Below are positions 24,420-37,369 of a stretch of DNA of 64,000 bases, one piece after another; the first letter of the stretch is position 1, and each line of letters opens with the position of its first letter. The position numbers and the translations under genes were made by a program. The notes beneath the pieces were generated by a model. The model searched no databases. It saw nothing but the letters and a program-made list of their open reading frames with translations, and was not told the origin of the DNA. Origin of the DNA: Sorex araneus (lineage: Eukaryota > Chordata > Mammalia > Eulipotyphla > Soricidae); NCBI RefSeq assembly GCF_027595985.1, contig NC_073303.1, positions 27,985,847 through 28,049,846 on the forward strand. The letters run 5' to 3'.

Positions 24420-26013
24420 ATCAGTTTCTTTTTGAGTGGGAGCGGATTGCAAAGTGAAAAGAACCCTATCTGATTGAGTCTGATGCCGTCCAGTTATCTC
24501 GATAATAGTGGGTTCTGAACCTAATTCTATGGATTTAGGAATGATTCACAATTCTATATAACTCTATGTTAGGAATTCTACACAACTCTCCATCATTCTG
24601 ATATTAATAATCACTCAGGAAGTGTCCACTGAGTGCTACCTGCTATTATAAATGTACATCATATGTTTTATTAATTTTTAATGTTTCACCATAATGCTAT
24701 GTGGCAGCTATATTATTTAGCCTTTCACCTCTTAATAATGGGTAATTAGGTTAAAAGTTTTTGCTATTATAAACTGTGTTTTGTATAGATACTGTAATAC
24801 ACACTTGCAAGAAAGGAAGAAATCCTGAGTGTTACTTAGTCTAAGTGTACAGATATACTATGAATATTAATAGTTTCAAAATTGCCTTCATGAGAGATTT
24901 CATTTTTATCTTTCACACATATATATTTTAAAAATTCTGTTTCCTATTAATTATGTTTCTATTAATTGTGACTTGGATTTTCCTGGTGAACTATTAACAT
25001 TTTTCCTAGACCAACTAAAATTTTTATTTTTTATTTAGTTACTTTTCTAACTTAACTCAACACAGTGTTTTGAGAAGCTTTTTATAATACAGTTGTTTTG
25101 GGCATTCAATGTTCCAGCACCAAGTTCACCAGTGTGAACTTCCCTTCACCTTCATCCCCAGTTTCCCACCCACCACCCAAGCCTTCCCTCTTAGTCACAC
25201 AATAATTTACTTTTATATTTATTGTTATAACAAAATAACAAGTGCAATTGTTTTTTAAAAAGTCCAGAAAAAATTGTGAAAATTGTTTAATCTCATAGTG
25301 GTGTTAATTAAAGTGTTTGAGGTTTCACTGAACTGTTTGTTGCTAGTTTGCTGCCCTCTGTGTTATTGTTTTTGTTTATTGATCTCAGTGGATGTCTATG
25401 CTACTTTTCCATTTAATTTGCTGTGCTTCTACTGAGCTGTCAATATTGCACGATTTGGAGGTGTCACGCAGCTGTGTAAGTGGCCACGTGCTCCAGGAGC
25501 TCCAGGATCTGTAGAACTGGGATGGTCCTTGGCCCGCCCCTCCCAAGGAGGCCCCAGAGTTTTCAGCCTTTAGACTGGTGTACCTGTGAGTTTCATCAGC
25601 TTTGCATCTCTTCCAAGTTTTCATAAGAGATTTTATTAATGTACATTTCCACCAGTGAAATACTGAGTTTCTGTTTGTCCCATTCTCACTAACAGTGTTT
25701 ATTTCTTAGATTCTGCAAATCTTTTTTAAAAACTATTTTTATTGTGGTACTGGGATTCACAATACTGTTAAAAATAATTTTCATGTGTACATCATTCCAA
25801 CACCACACCCATCACCAGAGAGCCCGCCTCTCTCCACCAGTGTTCCAAGGACCCTTCTCAACGGGCCCCCATGTAATCTCAGTTCTTTTTTTATTGTAAG
25901 CTCAGGTCTATAGACAAAATCTTCAATTCTGCTGACTTTGACTACTTGTCAAAGTACTATGGCCCTTTACTATGTTTCTTTTGCAACCCACATATGAGAA
26001 AGACTTTCTCTCA

Positions 26014-26061
<48 letters not shown>

Positions 26062-26180
26062 GACACACTTCCTCTTTTATTATGGAGGTGGTGACACCTA
26101 CATACATATAGATGAATAGAACTAATCTGAAATATCACAAAATTGTAAATCAATGATAAGTTGATGAAATGATTTAAACA
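24420..26180. other. AT-rich intergenic DNA with old repeat pieces
   Basis: Mostly unrecognised. Old retroposon 3' end at about 25095-25190; an antisense L1-like piece about 25625-25700; another retroposon-like piece 25740-25870; (TC)n/(AC)n at 26010-26063. No gene is seen. Confidence 0.45.
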
Positions 26181-26299
26181 TTTTAATAAGAATGAGAAGA
26201 ACTAAGAAAAATTTAAGGGAAAATTTGTATAAGTTTATAAAAATGCACAAGTGTGTTATTCAAAGAAAGTGCCTAAAAGGAAAAAAGAAAAGAAAAGAT

Positions 26300-26490
26300 G
26301 AGAGAGAGAAGAAAAGTGTCTGCTACAGTCTGGAGTTGGGCTGGGAGGGAAACTGGGAAACTGGGAACTTTGGTGACAGGAAATGTACCCTGGTGAAGGG
26401 ATGGATACTGGAACATTGTATGATTGAAATTCAATCAAGAACAACTTTGTAACTGTGTACCTCCTGGTGATTTAATACAAATTGAAAAAA
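26300..26490 (+). mobile_element. CAATAAA-type retroposon 3' end (sense, diverged)
   Basis: 'ggtgaagggatggatactggaacattgtatgattgaaa...aactttgtaactgtg...ggtgatttaatac' is the sense tail of the family. Confidence 0.6.
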
Positions 26491-26499
26491 TAATACTGG

Positions 26500-27440
26500 T
26501 TTATAAAATTTAAACTTTTTCCTTTTTGATGGGGGTTTTGGAACTACACCTGGCAGAGCTCAGGGGAACCTGTTAGGTCTACCACATGCAAAAGACAAGT
26601 GTCTTAAACCTTGTTAGTTACTTGGCCTAGAATGAAAAACTCTTAAACCAGTTAGGGGGAAATTAGAATACTTAACATTTTAGTCAGTGTACTAAAAGTG
26701 ATGAAAGGAGAGAAGATAAAATAAAAATATAAAGATAAAAATTTCAAGAGCATTCCCAATTATACTCCTTTGTAAACATCTGACAAATTGAAATAAGACA
26801 AAAATTATACAGTGAAAATTTTAAAAGGAAATACAAGCATCCCACTTTTTTTTTTTTAAAAAAAAGTGGCGTACCTGTTTCCATGAACAAATATTGAAGA
26901 GGATTTTGCTTTTAAGACAAAAAGGTGAGCAGCAAAACTAGAAACTAGATATCTAAACTAGATTTAGATAATTCGCCCCACCCCGCCATGGTCCCGTATA
27001 GAGCAATACTTACCCCAACCATGAGTGTGAGTAGCTCTTAACTTCTTAGGAAACTTAAAAAAATGTCTTAAATTCAAGAACTATTGGGGACTAGACAGAT
27101 AGTAAAGGAGAAGGGCAGGATGGGCAGCTTATGGGACCTTCCAACTCAGAACGCTGGCGCAGGAGGCGGAATGCTGCCCGTTGAGGGTCTGTAACTGCTC
27201 TACCTCTCTAGGCAGACTCTACCTCAGAGAAAGCTCAGTACAAAGATATTTATCCTGATAAGCTAAGGCCCTTGGGTGTGTAAAAGTCTAGTCTGGATAG
27301 ACTAAGAGATTTAGGCATTTTACTGAAGAATGTTATTCTCCTCCTGATGATGACTGTTTCTAAGCAATAAATCTTGTGGAGGACTGTCGGGGCTCTCAGC
27401 GCACGAGGCTCTTAGTTCCCTGAGCCTGTACTTTTTCTCT
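26500..27440. other. AT-rich intergenic DNA, no gene seen
   Basis: Contains an old SINE trace (26525-26630) and a short A/T palindrome (26842-26869, CCAC-T tract / A tract-GTGG). Nothing else is recognised. Confidence 0.4.
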
Positions 27441-27458
27441 TATTTCTGACTCTTTTTC

Positions 27459-27625
27459 TTTTGCTTTTTGGGTCACACCCAGTGATGCTCAGGGGTTACT
27501 CCTAGCTCTTCACTCAGGAATTACTCCTGGCAGTGTTTGGGGGACCATATAGGAGGCCAGGGATCGAACCCGGGTCAGTCGTGTGCAACATAAATGCCTT
27601 ACCCACTGTACTATCTCTGACCCCC
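27459..27625 (-). mobile_element. SINE type I
   Basis: 'ttgctttttgggtcacacccagtgatgctc' to 'ctatctctgacccc'. Confidence 0.85.
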
Positions 27626-27639
27626 TCTTTTTTAATGAG

Positions 27640-27925
27640 AAAAAGCAGCTTTTTAAAAAAATTAAATCATCATGAGATACAGTTACAAAGCTTTCATGAT
27701 TCAGTTTCAGTCACACATTGATTGCACACCCATCCTTCCACCAGTGCACATTTTCCACCACCAATGTCCACAGTATACCTCCCACCAACTCCACCCCATC
27801 ACACCTCCTGCCTCTGTGGCAGGCACCTTCCTTCTTACTCTCTCTCTACTTTGGTCATCATGGTCTGTGATGCAGATAATGGAAGGCCATTATTTTTGGT
27901 CCTTATCTGACTCTTCTTAATCCTC
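27640..27925 (-). mobile_element. CAATAAA-tailed retroposon
   Basis: 'ttaaatcatcatgagatacagttacaaagc' and 'ccaccagtgcacattttccaccaccaatgtcc'-type block. Confidence 0.75.
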
Positions 27926-27974
27926 GTGGCATCCCTGCTTTAGGCCTATTCACCTGGTGCCTGTCCCTGGCAAT

Positions 27975-28270
27975 GAACCATGATTTACAAAGTAATTGAT
28001 AGTTGAGTTTTAGGAATACAATATTTAAACACCAAACCATCACCAGTGCTAATTTCCCTCCACGAGTGTTTGCCTGCCACCCCCCTGAAACTACCCTCAC
28101 CCCCCATGCCCCCACAACATGCCACCTTAACAGGCATATTTCAAAGTTCGGTGGTTGCGTCTCAGATTCGTATTTTCAGTGTTGCTGATTCTGTGCTTTG
28201 GATGTACAGCGGTACCACTCTCCCACATCACCAGTATAACCAAGGGAACTGATTTATGTTGCACCATTTC
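27975..28270 (-). repeat. Older retroposon
   Basis: 'atgatttacaaagtaattgatagttgag...caccagtgctaatttccctcc' matches the copy at 51310 (same order of blocks). Confidence 0.55.
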
Positions 28271-28474
28271 TGTCCTTTCCCGTTTTCTTCCTCTCTACCA
28301 CCTTGATTTCTTTCCTTCTCTGTCCTTCTCCCTATTACCTGGGGTTAATCAAGGGTGATCTAGGCTTACCCTTTTACTATATTTCCTCATCAGTTATTAT
28401 ATCTTGGAAACTATTTCTAATGTGTTATAAATCATTTTTGCCTTTAATGCATCACTTTTTTTTGTACAAGAATT

Positions 28475-28620
28475 TTTTTTAATTGAATCACCGTGAGATA
28501 CAGTTACAAGCTTTCATGTTTGACTTACAATCATACAATGAACAAACACCCATCCCTCCCTCCATCAGAGCACATTCCGCACCACCAATCTCCCCAGTAT
28601 GCCTCCCCGGTTTCTGTTTT
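28475..28620 (-). mobile_element. CAATAAA-tailed retroposon, short
   Basis: 'aattgaatcaccgtgagatacagttacaagc' plus the CCACC block; ends abruptly near 'cctccccgg'. Confidence 0.65.
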
Positions 28621-28962
28621 CCATAATATGAGACTAACACGCAAGGACAGTAGAAACAAGGGCCAGGAGGACTGGCCCAAGGTTGGAAGCCAGCCTCAAG
28701 TGCTGGGGGAAAAGGCAGTTGGGATAGAGAAGGGCCACTATGACCAAAGTAGTTGGAAGTGAGCATTCTGGATAAGAACTGTAATGCATCACTTTTACGT
28801 TAGTGTTAGGTATTACATGGCATGACTTGATTCCTTCTGTCAAATTTCAGCTCAAGTCCATACCTGATATAGATATGAGCTTTTCTGTGATTTTTTCTCT
28901 ATCCATCATCTTGTATTCCTCTTTTTTTCCCCTCTCTGTTCTCTTCTAAGGCCTAAGTACTC

Positions 28963-29200
28963 TAGCACTGTCCTCCTGTTGTTCATCGATTTGTTCGAGT
29001 GGGCACCAGTAACGTCTCCATTGTGAGACTTGTTACTGTTTTTGGCATATTGAATATGCCACGGAAGCTTGCCAGGCTCTGCCGTGCGGGTGGGATACTC
29101 TCGGTACCTTGCGGGGCTCTCCTAGAGGAATGGAGGAATCAAACTTGGGTCAGCTGTGTGCAAGGCAAATGTCCTATCCGCTGTGCTATCACTCCAGCCC
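28963..29200 (-). mobile_element. SINE type II
   Basis: Complement of the type II body ('gtgggcaccagtaacgtctcc', 'ggcatattgaatatgcc', 'gggatactctcggtacc') joined to the type I head ('gctatcactccagccc'). Confidence 0.85.
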
Positions 29201-29790
29201 TAACACTAACACTAAGCATGGAAAATGTCCCAACAGTTTCTCACTGGACAAATCAGATGCTTCAGTTTATGAAAGAGGTCTCAATGGCCATTGGCTAGGG
29301 AGATTCATACCTCTAAATCCCTTCAATTCCTTGCTTGTAACATGAGACCCATGAGATCTATATAATGGGGATCTATTCTAGCACCAAATTGTTGTAATAC
29401 AAACCTTCAGTTGCTCTTCCCTTTAGTTAGCTTTGATTTCTCCAAACCTAACATTATCAGGGACCCCATACCTTCCTGCCAGGAACAGCATTGAGGCTAG
29501 CAGGATACATAGAAGACAACCTGCCTAGTTCTTCTGGGACCACTTAAAATTAGAGAATTTTATTTTATCTATATATTATTATTTATTCTTATATTTCTAT
29601 TTACCTCAAGCTTAGTTTATGCCTAAGTCACAATCTTTTGCTCCTTCAATTTCTTCTGTAATATCTCCTTTTTGCTGCCCAATTTTCCCTTCTGGTTTAG
29701 AAAAATCTACTCTTTCTCAGTAGCTTCATCTCCACAGGGCAGGGAGAAACCATGTGGCGGAGAATCCAAGCATGAGCCCTGTTAATTCTT

Positions 29791-30248
29791 TTTTTAAAAA
29801 AATTTATTTTTTATTGAATCACTGAGATACAGTTGCAAAGTTTTCATATTTGATCCACCACCAACCCCCCTCCCACTCCTCCTCTGCCTGTGTGGCAGAC
29901 ATTTTTCACTTTACTCTTTCCTTACTTTGATTACATTCAATTTTCAACAGGGATCTCACTATCATTATTTGGAGGTTTTCCTCCAACAGTCAGACATGTT
30001 GGATGGCATCAAAAGATTGTATGTTTTCATTTTTCAGAAAAGGTCACACGGTGGCCGCGCGGTTCGGAGCTGTCCCAATCCCGCATCCCGGAGCCGTATT
30101 AGTTGCTGCTCATTGTCGTAGGGGCTCCATCTGGAGAAGGTGTACCGGCTGTACCTCCTCCATCTGGATCCCCGGTGTCGCTGGCCCGGTCTCGGGTCCG
30201 GATCATTCTCTGGTCGCGTTGCTCACCAGAACGCCCGGCTTCTTTTCT
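29791..30248 (-). mobile_element. CAATAAA-tailed retroposon with different 5' module
   Basis: It is flanked by an 18-bp target duplication TGAGCCCTGTTAATTCTT (29773-29790; 30249-30266, one mismatch). The 3' end is family-typical. The GC-rich 5' part (30040-30248) differs from the other copies. Confidence 0.85.
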
Positions 30249-30269
30249 TGAGCCTTGTTAATTCTTAAG

Positions 30270-31650
30270 TGCAGCTTGAAACTTTGTTCCCCAGCTTGTT
30301 TTCTTTATCTCCCGGGCCATTTTACACAAATGTAAACCACTGTCAATGATTTTAAAGGTAAAGGATTCTTGGGTGGTCTAACACAACTCAGTGGATGAAT
30401 TCTACTCAGCGCCTCGCTATGTGTTACTTTTCCATCTTGCATGGTTATGAATGTGAGCAGTTTCCAATCCTGAGGAGGACATAACACTTTCTGTATTTCC
30501 TAATGATTTTTTTGGACTGAGTTGTTTTGTGACAATCTTTATTCTGAAGGGTCTGGTAATGTTTCTGTCTTTCCTTTTTCCAGAATGGTTTCTGGATGGA
30601 TTCCCTCACTGTTGACTTTGTTAGTGACTGCAATGAGGCTAGATTTTTCCATGGCCAAAGCTGAAACTCTCTAGATGAGAAAGAGACCATTCCTGCCCAT
30701 CCCTGTCTCCAGGTATGTGTGCAAGAATTGGTCTGGAAGAGGGCTGCTATTTCTAGAGGGCCAGGCAACTGACCAGACTTGATAAGGCTATGGTTTTGAA
30801 GTGAATGCATTTTCCTACTGGCAGAAAGTGCTCTTTCTCTTTGTAGAATGCACAGTAGACCATTGGACAACACTTCCTATACATAACCACAGATTCAGGG
30901 AGTATGGAAGCAGGAAGAAGAGACAAAGTTTGTCTTGCTTAGGTTAAGATTCTCATTGCCTAGATGTAAGTTTAATGTAAGAAATACATTAAGCTTTGTA
31001 TATACATTAAGAAGTGTAAGAAATACAAGCAAATGGACAACAATAAAATAACCCCATATGCTCTTTCAAACAACAAAACAACAACAATGAAACAAATATT
31101 CCTTAAACAAACAAACAAACAAACAACCCAACCCACCAGAACCCAAAAACCAAAAGGAGGCAGTCTGAGAGTAATTACTATCCTTCAGTCAGAGATTGAT
31201 TAATCTGATGGTTGTAACTGTTTCTGCATTTATTCAGTTGGGGGTTTATGTGCATAAAAATATGACAAAGTTGTTAATTTTCACTTATTAATTTCCTATA
31301 ATGTAGTCAGAATGGTAGTAAGCAATTTTGAGAAATAAAAGGAGTTGAAAGCAGGACCCTATCCTCAGATTACAGATATGTGATCTGCTGTGCATTGTAC
31401 AATAGACCATAAAAGATGTGTGTTTCCCAATTTAAAGTATTATATCTTCAGAGAACTTTTATCTGACCATTCTGCCTTATTAGCCCATTTTAACTTCCTT
31501 TGCTTATTGTTCTCAAGTGCATAGAACCAGGTTAATCCTCTCCAGTGACATTAATTCTTCACTATCAAGGCACTTTCAAATCATTGGTTGGTGCGAGGAC
31601 TCCCTCCACCCCTCTCTTGCTTCTATTATCATATCTCCCTTTAAAAATAT
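30270..31650. other. Unrecognised intergenic DNA
   Basis: No gene or clear repeat apart from a (AAAC)n-rich run near 31100. Open frames here do not look like protein. Confidence 0.35.
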
Positions 31651-31659
31651 CTCCAGTGG

Positions 31660-31845
31660 AGGGACTAGAGAAACAGTACAGCAGGCAGGATGCTTGTTTT
31701 TCCCACGGCTGACTCAGGTCCAATCCCCAGCAGCCCATATGGTCCCCCGAATTTGGCCAGGATTGATCCCAGAGAATAAAGTCAAGCCCTGAGCATTGCT
31801 GAATGTGGCCCCCAAAGAAAAACATAACCCAACAACAATGAAAAA
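31660..31845 (+). mobile_element. Diverged SINE type I
   Basis: 'ggagggactagagaaacagtacagcagg' head, 'ctgagcattgctgaatgtggcccccaaag' end, A-rich tail, flanked by 'aaaaatat'. Confidence 0.7.
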
Positions 31846-31849
31846 TATT

Positions 31850-32335
31850 TTTTCCCTTAAACTGTCTCCCTATCTGCCCCACTCCCCTCAGTGATTGGAA
31901 TCATGACCCCCAGCTCTCACAAGCATCTTTTATTCTCTCCCTTCACTCCACAGACAACTAATGGAAACAGGACACACCACACCTGCTTTCTCACTTCTCT
32001 TTGACTCTGTTACCCCCAATCAAGTTTTATTTAGTCCCATCCTGATCTGATTCTTGTTGCTCTAACACTCCCCTAACTGCTTTTCTGCCTCCAGTTTTAT
32101 GTCCCTGTAGTCCATTCTTCCACTTGAATATTTTTCTGTGAGATGAACCATGCAGTTCATTTAGTTTCCTCACTCTCAAGCTGCACACAGGCCCCTATTG
32201 GCTGCCCTTAGCTGAAAAATGAAATATCTACCCCCCCCATTCTGAAATTCAACTTTCCCTCTTCTGCTTTACCACCCCTAATTTTTCCATGTCTTTTTTT
32301 ATTTTCCTTTTAAATTTTAATTAAACACTATAATT
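31850..32335. other. Pyrimidine-rich intergenic DNA, nothing recognised
   Basis: No gene, repeat family or site that I can support. Confidence 0.3.
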
Positions 32336-32340
32336 TATAT

Positions 32341-32790
32341 AGCTCGGATCGGAGACTGGGCCTCCTCTGCCTAGATTTTCCATATCCCAGTAGCTAGATG
32401 GTCACACCCAGGGACAGCCCCCGGCATCGAGTAATCCTGTCAATGGCCAGCATCCAGAGACTTAAAAGCCAGCTCCTGGAAGCACGCGGCCTCAAAGTGG
32501 CCGTGCAATATCTTATAGCCTACTTCTCCCTCTGGGAGAAACTGGCAAACTACTGGGAGTTTCCTGCCCACATGGGAGAGCCTGGCAAGGTCCCCATGGT
32601 GTATTAATATGCCAAAACCAATAACAAGCTGGGTCTCATTCCTCTGACCCTGAAAGAGCCTCCAGTACGGCATCGTTGGAAGGACGAGTTGAGAGAGGCT
32701 TCTAAAATCTCAGGGCTTGGATGAATTGAGATGTTACTGAGACTGCTTGAGAAATTTGACGATCAATGGGATGATGATGATGATAATGAT
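32341..32790 (+). mobile_element. Composite retroposon, 5'-truncated
   Basis: Blocks 'cagtagctagatggtcacaccc', 'caatggccagcatccagagac' and 'gagaaactggcaaactactgggag' follow the order of the copy at 21975; it ends in (GAT)n. Confidence 0.7.
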
Positions 32791-33019
32791 GAATTTATAG
32801 TTTTACTCTAGTCACCGTCATTTACAGTATCAAAGTACTGTCAACGGTATGATTTCAGGCACAGAACATTCCAACCCCGCACCAGGCACACAGTGCTCAT
32901 TTCCCTCTCCGTGTTTCAGTCTTGCTTGTCTCTGCTAGATTGGGAGTGTTTTGTCCTCAAGTTGGAGATATGCCTTTGAGATATTGCCAGTGAGCTGCCT
33001 CTATGGGAAAAAAGACCAT

Positions 33020-33188
33020 TTTTTTTTCTTTTTGGGTCACACCCGGTGATGCACAGGGGTTACTCCTGGCTCTGCACTCAGGAATCACCCTGGCGATGCT
33101 CGGGGGACCATATAGGATGCTGGGAATCGAACCCGGGTCGGCCGCGTGCAAGGTAAACGCCCTACCAGATGTGCTATTGCTCCAGCTC
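33020..33188 (-). mobile_element. SINE type I
   Basis: 'tctttttgggtcacacccggtgatgcac' to 'attgctccagctcc'; near consensus. Confidence 0.88.
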
Positions 33189-33487
33189 CTGTTTTTTCTT
33201 ATAGATAATTTTTTTCCTGAGTATATTTTTGCTGAGTATTGATTTTGCTAAGTATTGGTAGTAAGATCTCATGAACTGTCCCTGGAAACAAGGATTTCCC
33301 CCATGTTGGGTCTGAGACTGCTTTTCTGCTCCTGTTGTTTGGGAAACTTTCTTCGTTTTTGTCATTGACCCATGGCATGTGTGTCCTTTTAGGGTGGGAT
33401 GGCAGATGTGAAAGGAGAAGGTAGAGAGGCAGCTGCTTGAAGCAGCTCATCTCAAACATTTTCAATAAACCAAAGGCAAATTAGCGT

Positions 33488-33630
33488 GTTTATTATGTTT
33501 TGTGGCACGCCTGTGTTGCTCAGGGATGATTCCTGGCTGGGGCTCGGGGACCATAACCAATCTCTGGTATGAACCTGAGTTGGCCAAACTCAAAGAAAGT
33601 GTCTAACCGATGTACTATTTCTCTAGCCCA
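33488..33630 (-). mobile_element. Old SINE
   Basis: 'ttgctcagggatgattcctggctggggctcgggga' to 'atttctctagccc'. Confidence 0.55.
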
Positions 33631-33747
33631 AACCAGCAAGAAATGGAAACAAGTTGAGTTTGCTTTTTTTTTATGAATTATATGTAATTTATTGTTGACT
33701 AAAAAACATAATAAATTCCCATTAACAAATATAAATATCTGTATTTA

Positions 33748-33918
33748 GGGGCTGGAGTGATAGTACAGCGGGGAGGGCGTTTGCCTTGCACGCGGCCGAC
33801 CCGGGTTCAATCCCCAGCATTTGATATGGTGCCCCAAGCACCGCCAGGAATAATTCCTGAGCACAGAAGCAGGAGCAACCCCTGAGCATCGCCGGGTGTG
33901 ACCCAAAAATAAAAAAAA
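33748..33918 (+). mobile_element. SINE type I, sense, near consensus
   Basis: Head 'ggggctggagtgatagtacagc', A-box-like TAGTACAGCGGG, B box GGTTCAATCC, end 'gccgggtgtgacccaaaaat'. Flanks ATCTGTATTTA and ATCTTTATTTA. Confidence 0.9.
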
Positions 33919-33924
33919 TCTTTA

Positions 33925-34235
33925 TTTAAAATTTTTTTTTATTGAATCACTGTGAGATAGTTACAAGCTTTCATGTTTGGGTTACAATCACACAATGACC
34001 GAACACCCATCCTTCCACCAGTGCACATTCCCCACCACCAATATCCCTGGTATACCTCCCTTTCCCACTCTCCCCCTGCCTCCATGGCAGACAATATTCC
34101 CCATACTCTCTCTCTCCTTTTGGGCATCATTGCCTGCAACACAGACACCGAGAGGTCATCATATTTGGTCCATTATCTACTTTCGGCACGCATCTCTCAT
34201 CCCTCAAGTCGAATTTTCATGCACAAAATGGGACA
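33925..34235 (-). mobile_element. CAATAAA-tailed retroposon
   Basis: 'ttttttattgaatcactgtgagatagttacaagc' and CCACC block; same family. Confidence 0.8.
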
Positions 34236-34259
34236 GTCACGATGTTATATTAATCATCA

Positions 34260-35690
34260 AATAACATTCCGTTTGGAAAAAATTTAGAAATTCAACGTTC
34301 CTAAACTTGATAAGGGTTAGTTACAAAATCTTTGGAATTATTGCTTCGAGAGTGTGATGTGGCATATCACCGCCAGATGGCGATAGAGACCGAAACAAAA
34401 GTTACATTTCTGAACTCTGGGCCTGGACTCCCGTGGTCGTTTTGCTAAGGGGCTTCCCCAGGTTGCTTTGCATTTCCTTCCTTTTCATTTTGTGTGTCTG
34501 CAGCGTTCTAAGGGAGTTTAAGGGTACAGAGACTTTTAGAGAGAGGAGAAGGGCGATCAGCGGGTCCTGCCAGGTTCCTCACTACCATCCCTTGAGCTCT
34601 GATGCTCTCTTGGCCAATCCTAGTGAGGGTGGTGGCCTCCTGTCTCCTGACAGTCTGTAGCTGGCTGGAGATGGGGGTTCTGGGTTGCAGGTTAATTTAA
34701 TTTATTATTTTGTAAAACAATCTTGTAGATACAGTTCAAAATCAAGTTAATTAAAACGTAAGCCATACAAGAAGCAAGGGTAAATCAGCTCTTCTGTGAT
34801 TTCAGGAACTGGGCGAATCCCCAGACGTACTGTGACAGGGCTGAGGCATGCATGGGACAATATACAGGGTATCTGGTTCAGTCCGTGCGTTTGGCAGAGT
34901 ATGATAGGCTGCTCCTGAGTTCCAAGGAGGGCAGGAAGCTCCCTATTACACCTCACTGAGGCTCCAGTGTCTAGAACACACCACTAAAATGAATTAATTT
35001 CCGAGTTCGTGGATCCTTGAGTGATGTAGGAAAGATTTATATACAAGGCTCTAGGTGCTTAAGAAGTAATAGTTACTTATTTAACAGTTTTAAGAAGATT
35101 GTTTTGGATCTCCCAGTGTTCCATGTCCTGAGTTCATGCTGGTTCCCCTGTTTTATTTTTTTCCTTCTGGTGGCCATGTACCTTGTCACTCTAAGTCCAT
35201 ACTGGTCTCTCATTGGTTCTGTCTTTCGAAGTTCACTGCTGGTCCATCACTGATGCTCTCTAGTCTGTCTTTGGGCTTCAGGCCTATTTCTCTGGCCCAG
35301 TGGTTCCCTGTCCCCTCAGCTTTCCTTTGTTACCCAGACACAGCCGGTGCACATAGGTGAGAGCTTCTGCTGTCCTGCTGTCTATCCAGGTGTGAGTGTG
35401 GGGTCAAAGAGAAGATGCCTGACCAGAGGGTCCCTTCTCATCACTTATTATTTCCCACCATTCATTCCCATTACTTAGTTAACAGGATACATTTTTGGCG
35501 GGTGAGATTTAAAAGTTAACTAGTTAACAGGATGCCCCTCCCTCTCCTCCACTCTCATGGTAATAATCTGTGAGTAGTCTCACAAAACTTTAGAAAATGA
35601 ATTTCTTGATAAATTTTACTATAGTTAATTGATATTGTAGGCATAGTATTCCTAATGACATTATTGCTTCCATTTAGGAGAACACAGCAT
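34260..35690. other. Mostly unique DNA upstream of DQB
   Basis: No repeat family or gene recognised; includes the CTCF-like motif at 34370. The open frames present are short and have no family likeness. Confidence 0.4.
34370..34386 (+). promoter_or_regulatory. Candidate CTCF site upstream of DQB
   Basis: CCGCCAGATGGCGATAG matches the CTCF core with about two differences and lies in non-repeat sequence 4.7 kb before the DQB promoter. CTCF sites are known to organise the DR/DQ region in human. Motif evidence only. Confidence 0.35.
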
Positions 35691-35708
35691 CCTTCAGAAT
35701 ATACAATT

Positions 35709-35885
35709 TCTCTCTTCCCTCCCTCCCTCTCTCCCTCCCTCTCTCCCTCCCTCCCTCCCTCCCTTCCTCCTTCACTCCCTCCCTTCCTTCCTCCCTTCCT
35801 TCCTTCCTTCCTTCCTTCCTTCCTTCCTTCCTTCCTTCCTTCCTTCCTTCCTTCCTTCCTTCCTTCCTTCCTTCCTTCCTTCTTC
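35709..35885. repeat. (CCTT)n/(CCCT)n microsatellite
   Basis: Pure CCTT from about 35795, CCCT/CTCC before that, abutting the tail of the - strand SINE at 35886. Confidence 0.92.
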
Positions 35886-36035
35886 CACACCTTACTGTGC
35901 TCAGAACTTACTCCTGGCTCTGTGCTCAGACCATAGTTGGAAAATCTTGGGGAACTATATTCAGTGCCAGGAATTGAACCTGGTCATCTGCATGCAAGGC
36001 AAGCGCCTTACATGCTATACTATCTCTCTGACCCC
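35886..36035 (-). mobile_element. SINE type I
   Basis: 'cacaccttactgtgctcagaacttactcc' to 'tatctctctgacccc'. Confidence 0.75.
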
Positions 36036-36730
36036 CTATAATGTTTCTTGACTCTTGAAAAGTAAGCATAGAGTAGGGTCTTGGATACCTCTCTGGTGAC
36101 AACAAGGGTATATTCACACTAAACCCCACTGATCAAGCACAAATCATTATAGTTACTGAACTGGATTTCCACAGGAAGTTCACAACTTTGCGTCCATCCT
36201 AAGGGAACAGAGGATATCCCTTTGGGATACTCTCCCTCTGGTGACCTTGATCCACATCAATGATTGTTTTCTATTCTGTTACCCTGTTTCCACAAAGGAT
36301 CTACTGGGGATTTCAGAGGAGTCTCTCTGGATTGGGGTGCTTGTCTGAGTTGCTTTCTTTTTCATCCAGTGGCTACAGCAGCTGTTCTGCGTGATGCGTG
36401 ATGCAGCTTCAGCTTCCCCTGACTAAATGCCAAGAGTGGCTGTCACGATACTACATTTAAATACTGCATTCTTACAATTTCCAGGGGCTCTCCTTAAAAC
36501 TGTGAGAGCCCCAGGCCTTGGGCTGGAGGTATCAGGCTATACCTAGACTAATATCAAACATGCAACTTAAAAGGTCTTAAGTAAATAGCCCTTACCAGGC
36601 TAAATGGGAATTCAAGAAGTTAATCTTCGTTTAGCAACATAAATGAGCCCTAAATTAATGAGTCACCTTGGGAAACAAATGCGAATCCTCTGATAAGAAA
36701 AAAAAACCTCAATTTTCTTATAAAAAACCC
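36036..36730. other. Intergenic DNA, nothing recognised
   Basis: No gene or repeat family that I can support. Confidence 0.3.
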
Positions 36731-36734
36731 ATGA

Positions 36735-37065
36735 GAACTTGATCTATAGTACAGCAGGTGAGATGCTTGCCTTGCATGTGGCTGACGGGTGTTTAATCCC
36801 TGGCACCAAATATGGTCCCTGGAGACTGACCAGGAGTGATCCCTGAGCACAGAGCCAGGAATAAGCCCTGAGCACAGTCAGGTGTGGGCTCATAAACCAA
36901 AAGTAAAAAACAAAAAAGCAAAAACCAAAAGAACACCAAAAAAATCCCTCCACAACCCAAAACCAACAACCCAATAAAAAACAACCCCAAACAAACAAAT
37001 AAACAAAAAAACCCCCAAAATGGAAAAGAACCCAAACCACAAAACAAAAACACAACTCCCTCACT
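36735..37065 (+). mobile_element. SINE type I with long A/C-rich tail
   Basis: SINE body 36735-36900, then ~165 bp of AAACC/AACCC-like simple sequence grown from the tail. Confidence 0.8.
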
Positions 37066-37321
37066 CTCAAAAGCTAAAGAATCATACTTAGTGCTATACT
37101 AAGTATTTCACAGGATGGGGAATTTCTTTTTATTCTACTTTTAAATATATTTCTAACTCTGAATCTGAGCATCTTTATTACTCTATATTTTCATTCTTGA
37201 AAAAAATTGAGGAACCAGGGATCGATCCCTGTACCAACACCTAGACCTGCTGCGGTTGCTCCTGTGTCAACAGGAGGGGTGGAGGGTGAGGAGAGGAATA
37301 AGGCAGAGCAGAGAAAAAGCT

Positions 37322-37324
<3 letters not shown>

Positions 37325-37364
<40 letters not shown>
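37325..37364. repeat. (GT)n microsatellite
   Basis: About 20 GT units in a G-rich surround. Confidence 0.92.
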
Positions 37365-37365
<1 letters not shown>

Positions 37366-37369
37366 GGTG

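Noticed and set aside
33748-33918. Possible tRNA gene
   Set aside because: A and B box-like blocks are present, but this is the head of the abundant SINE, with SINE body, poly(A) and target duplication.
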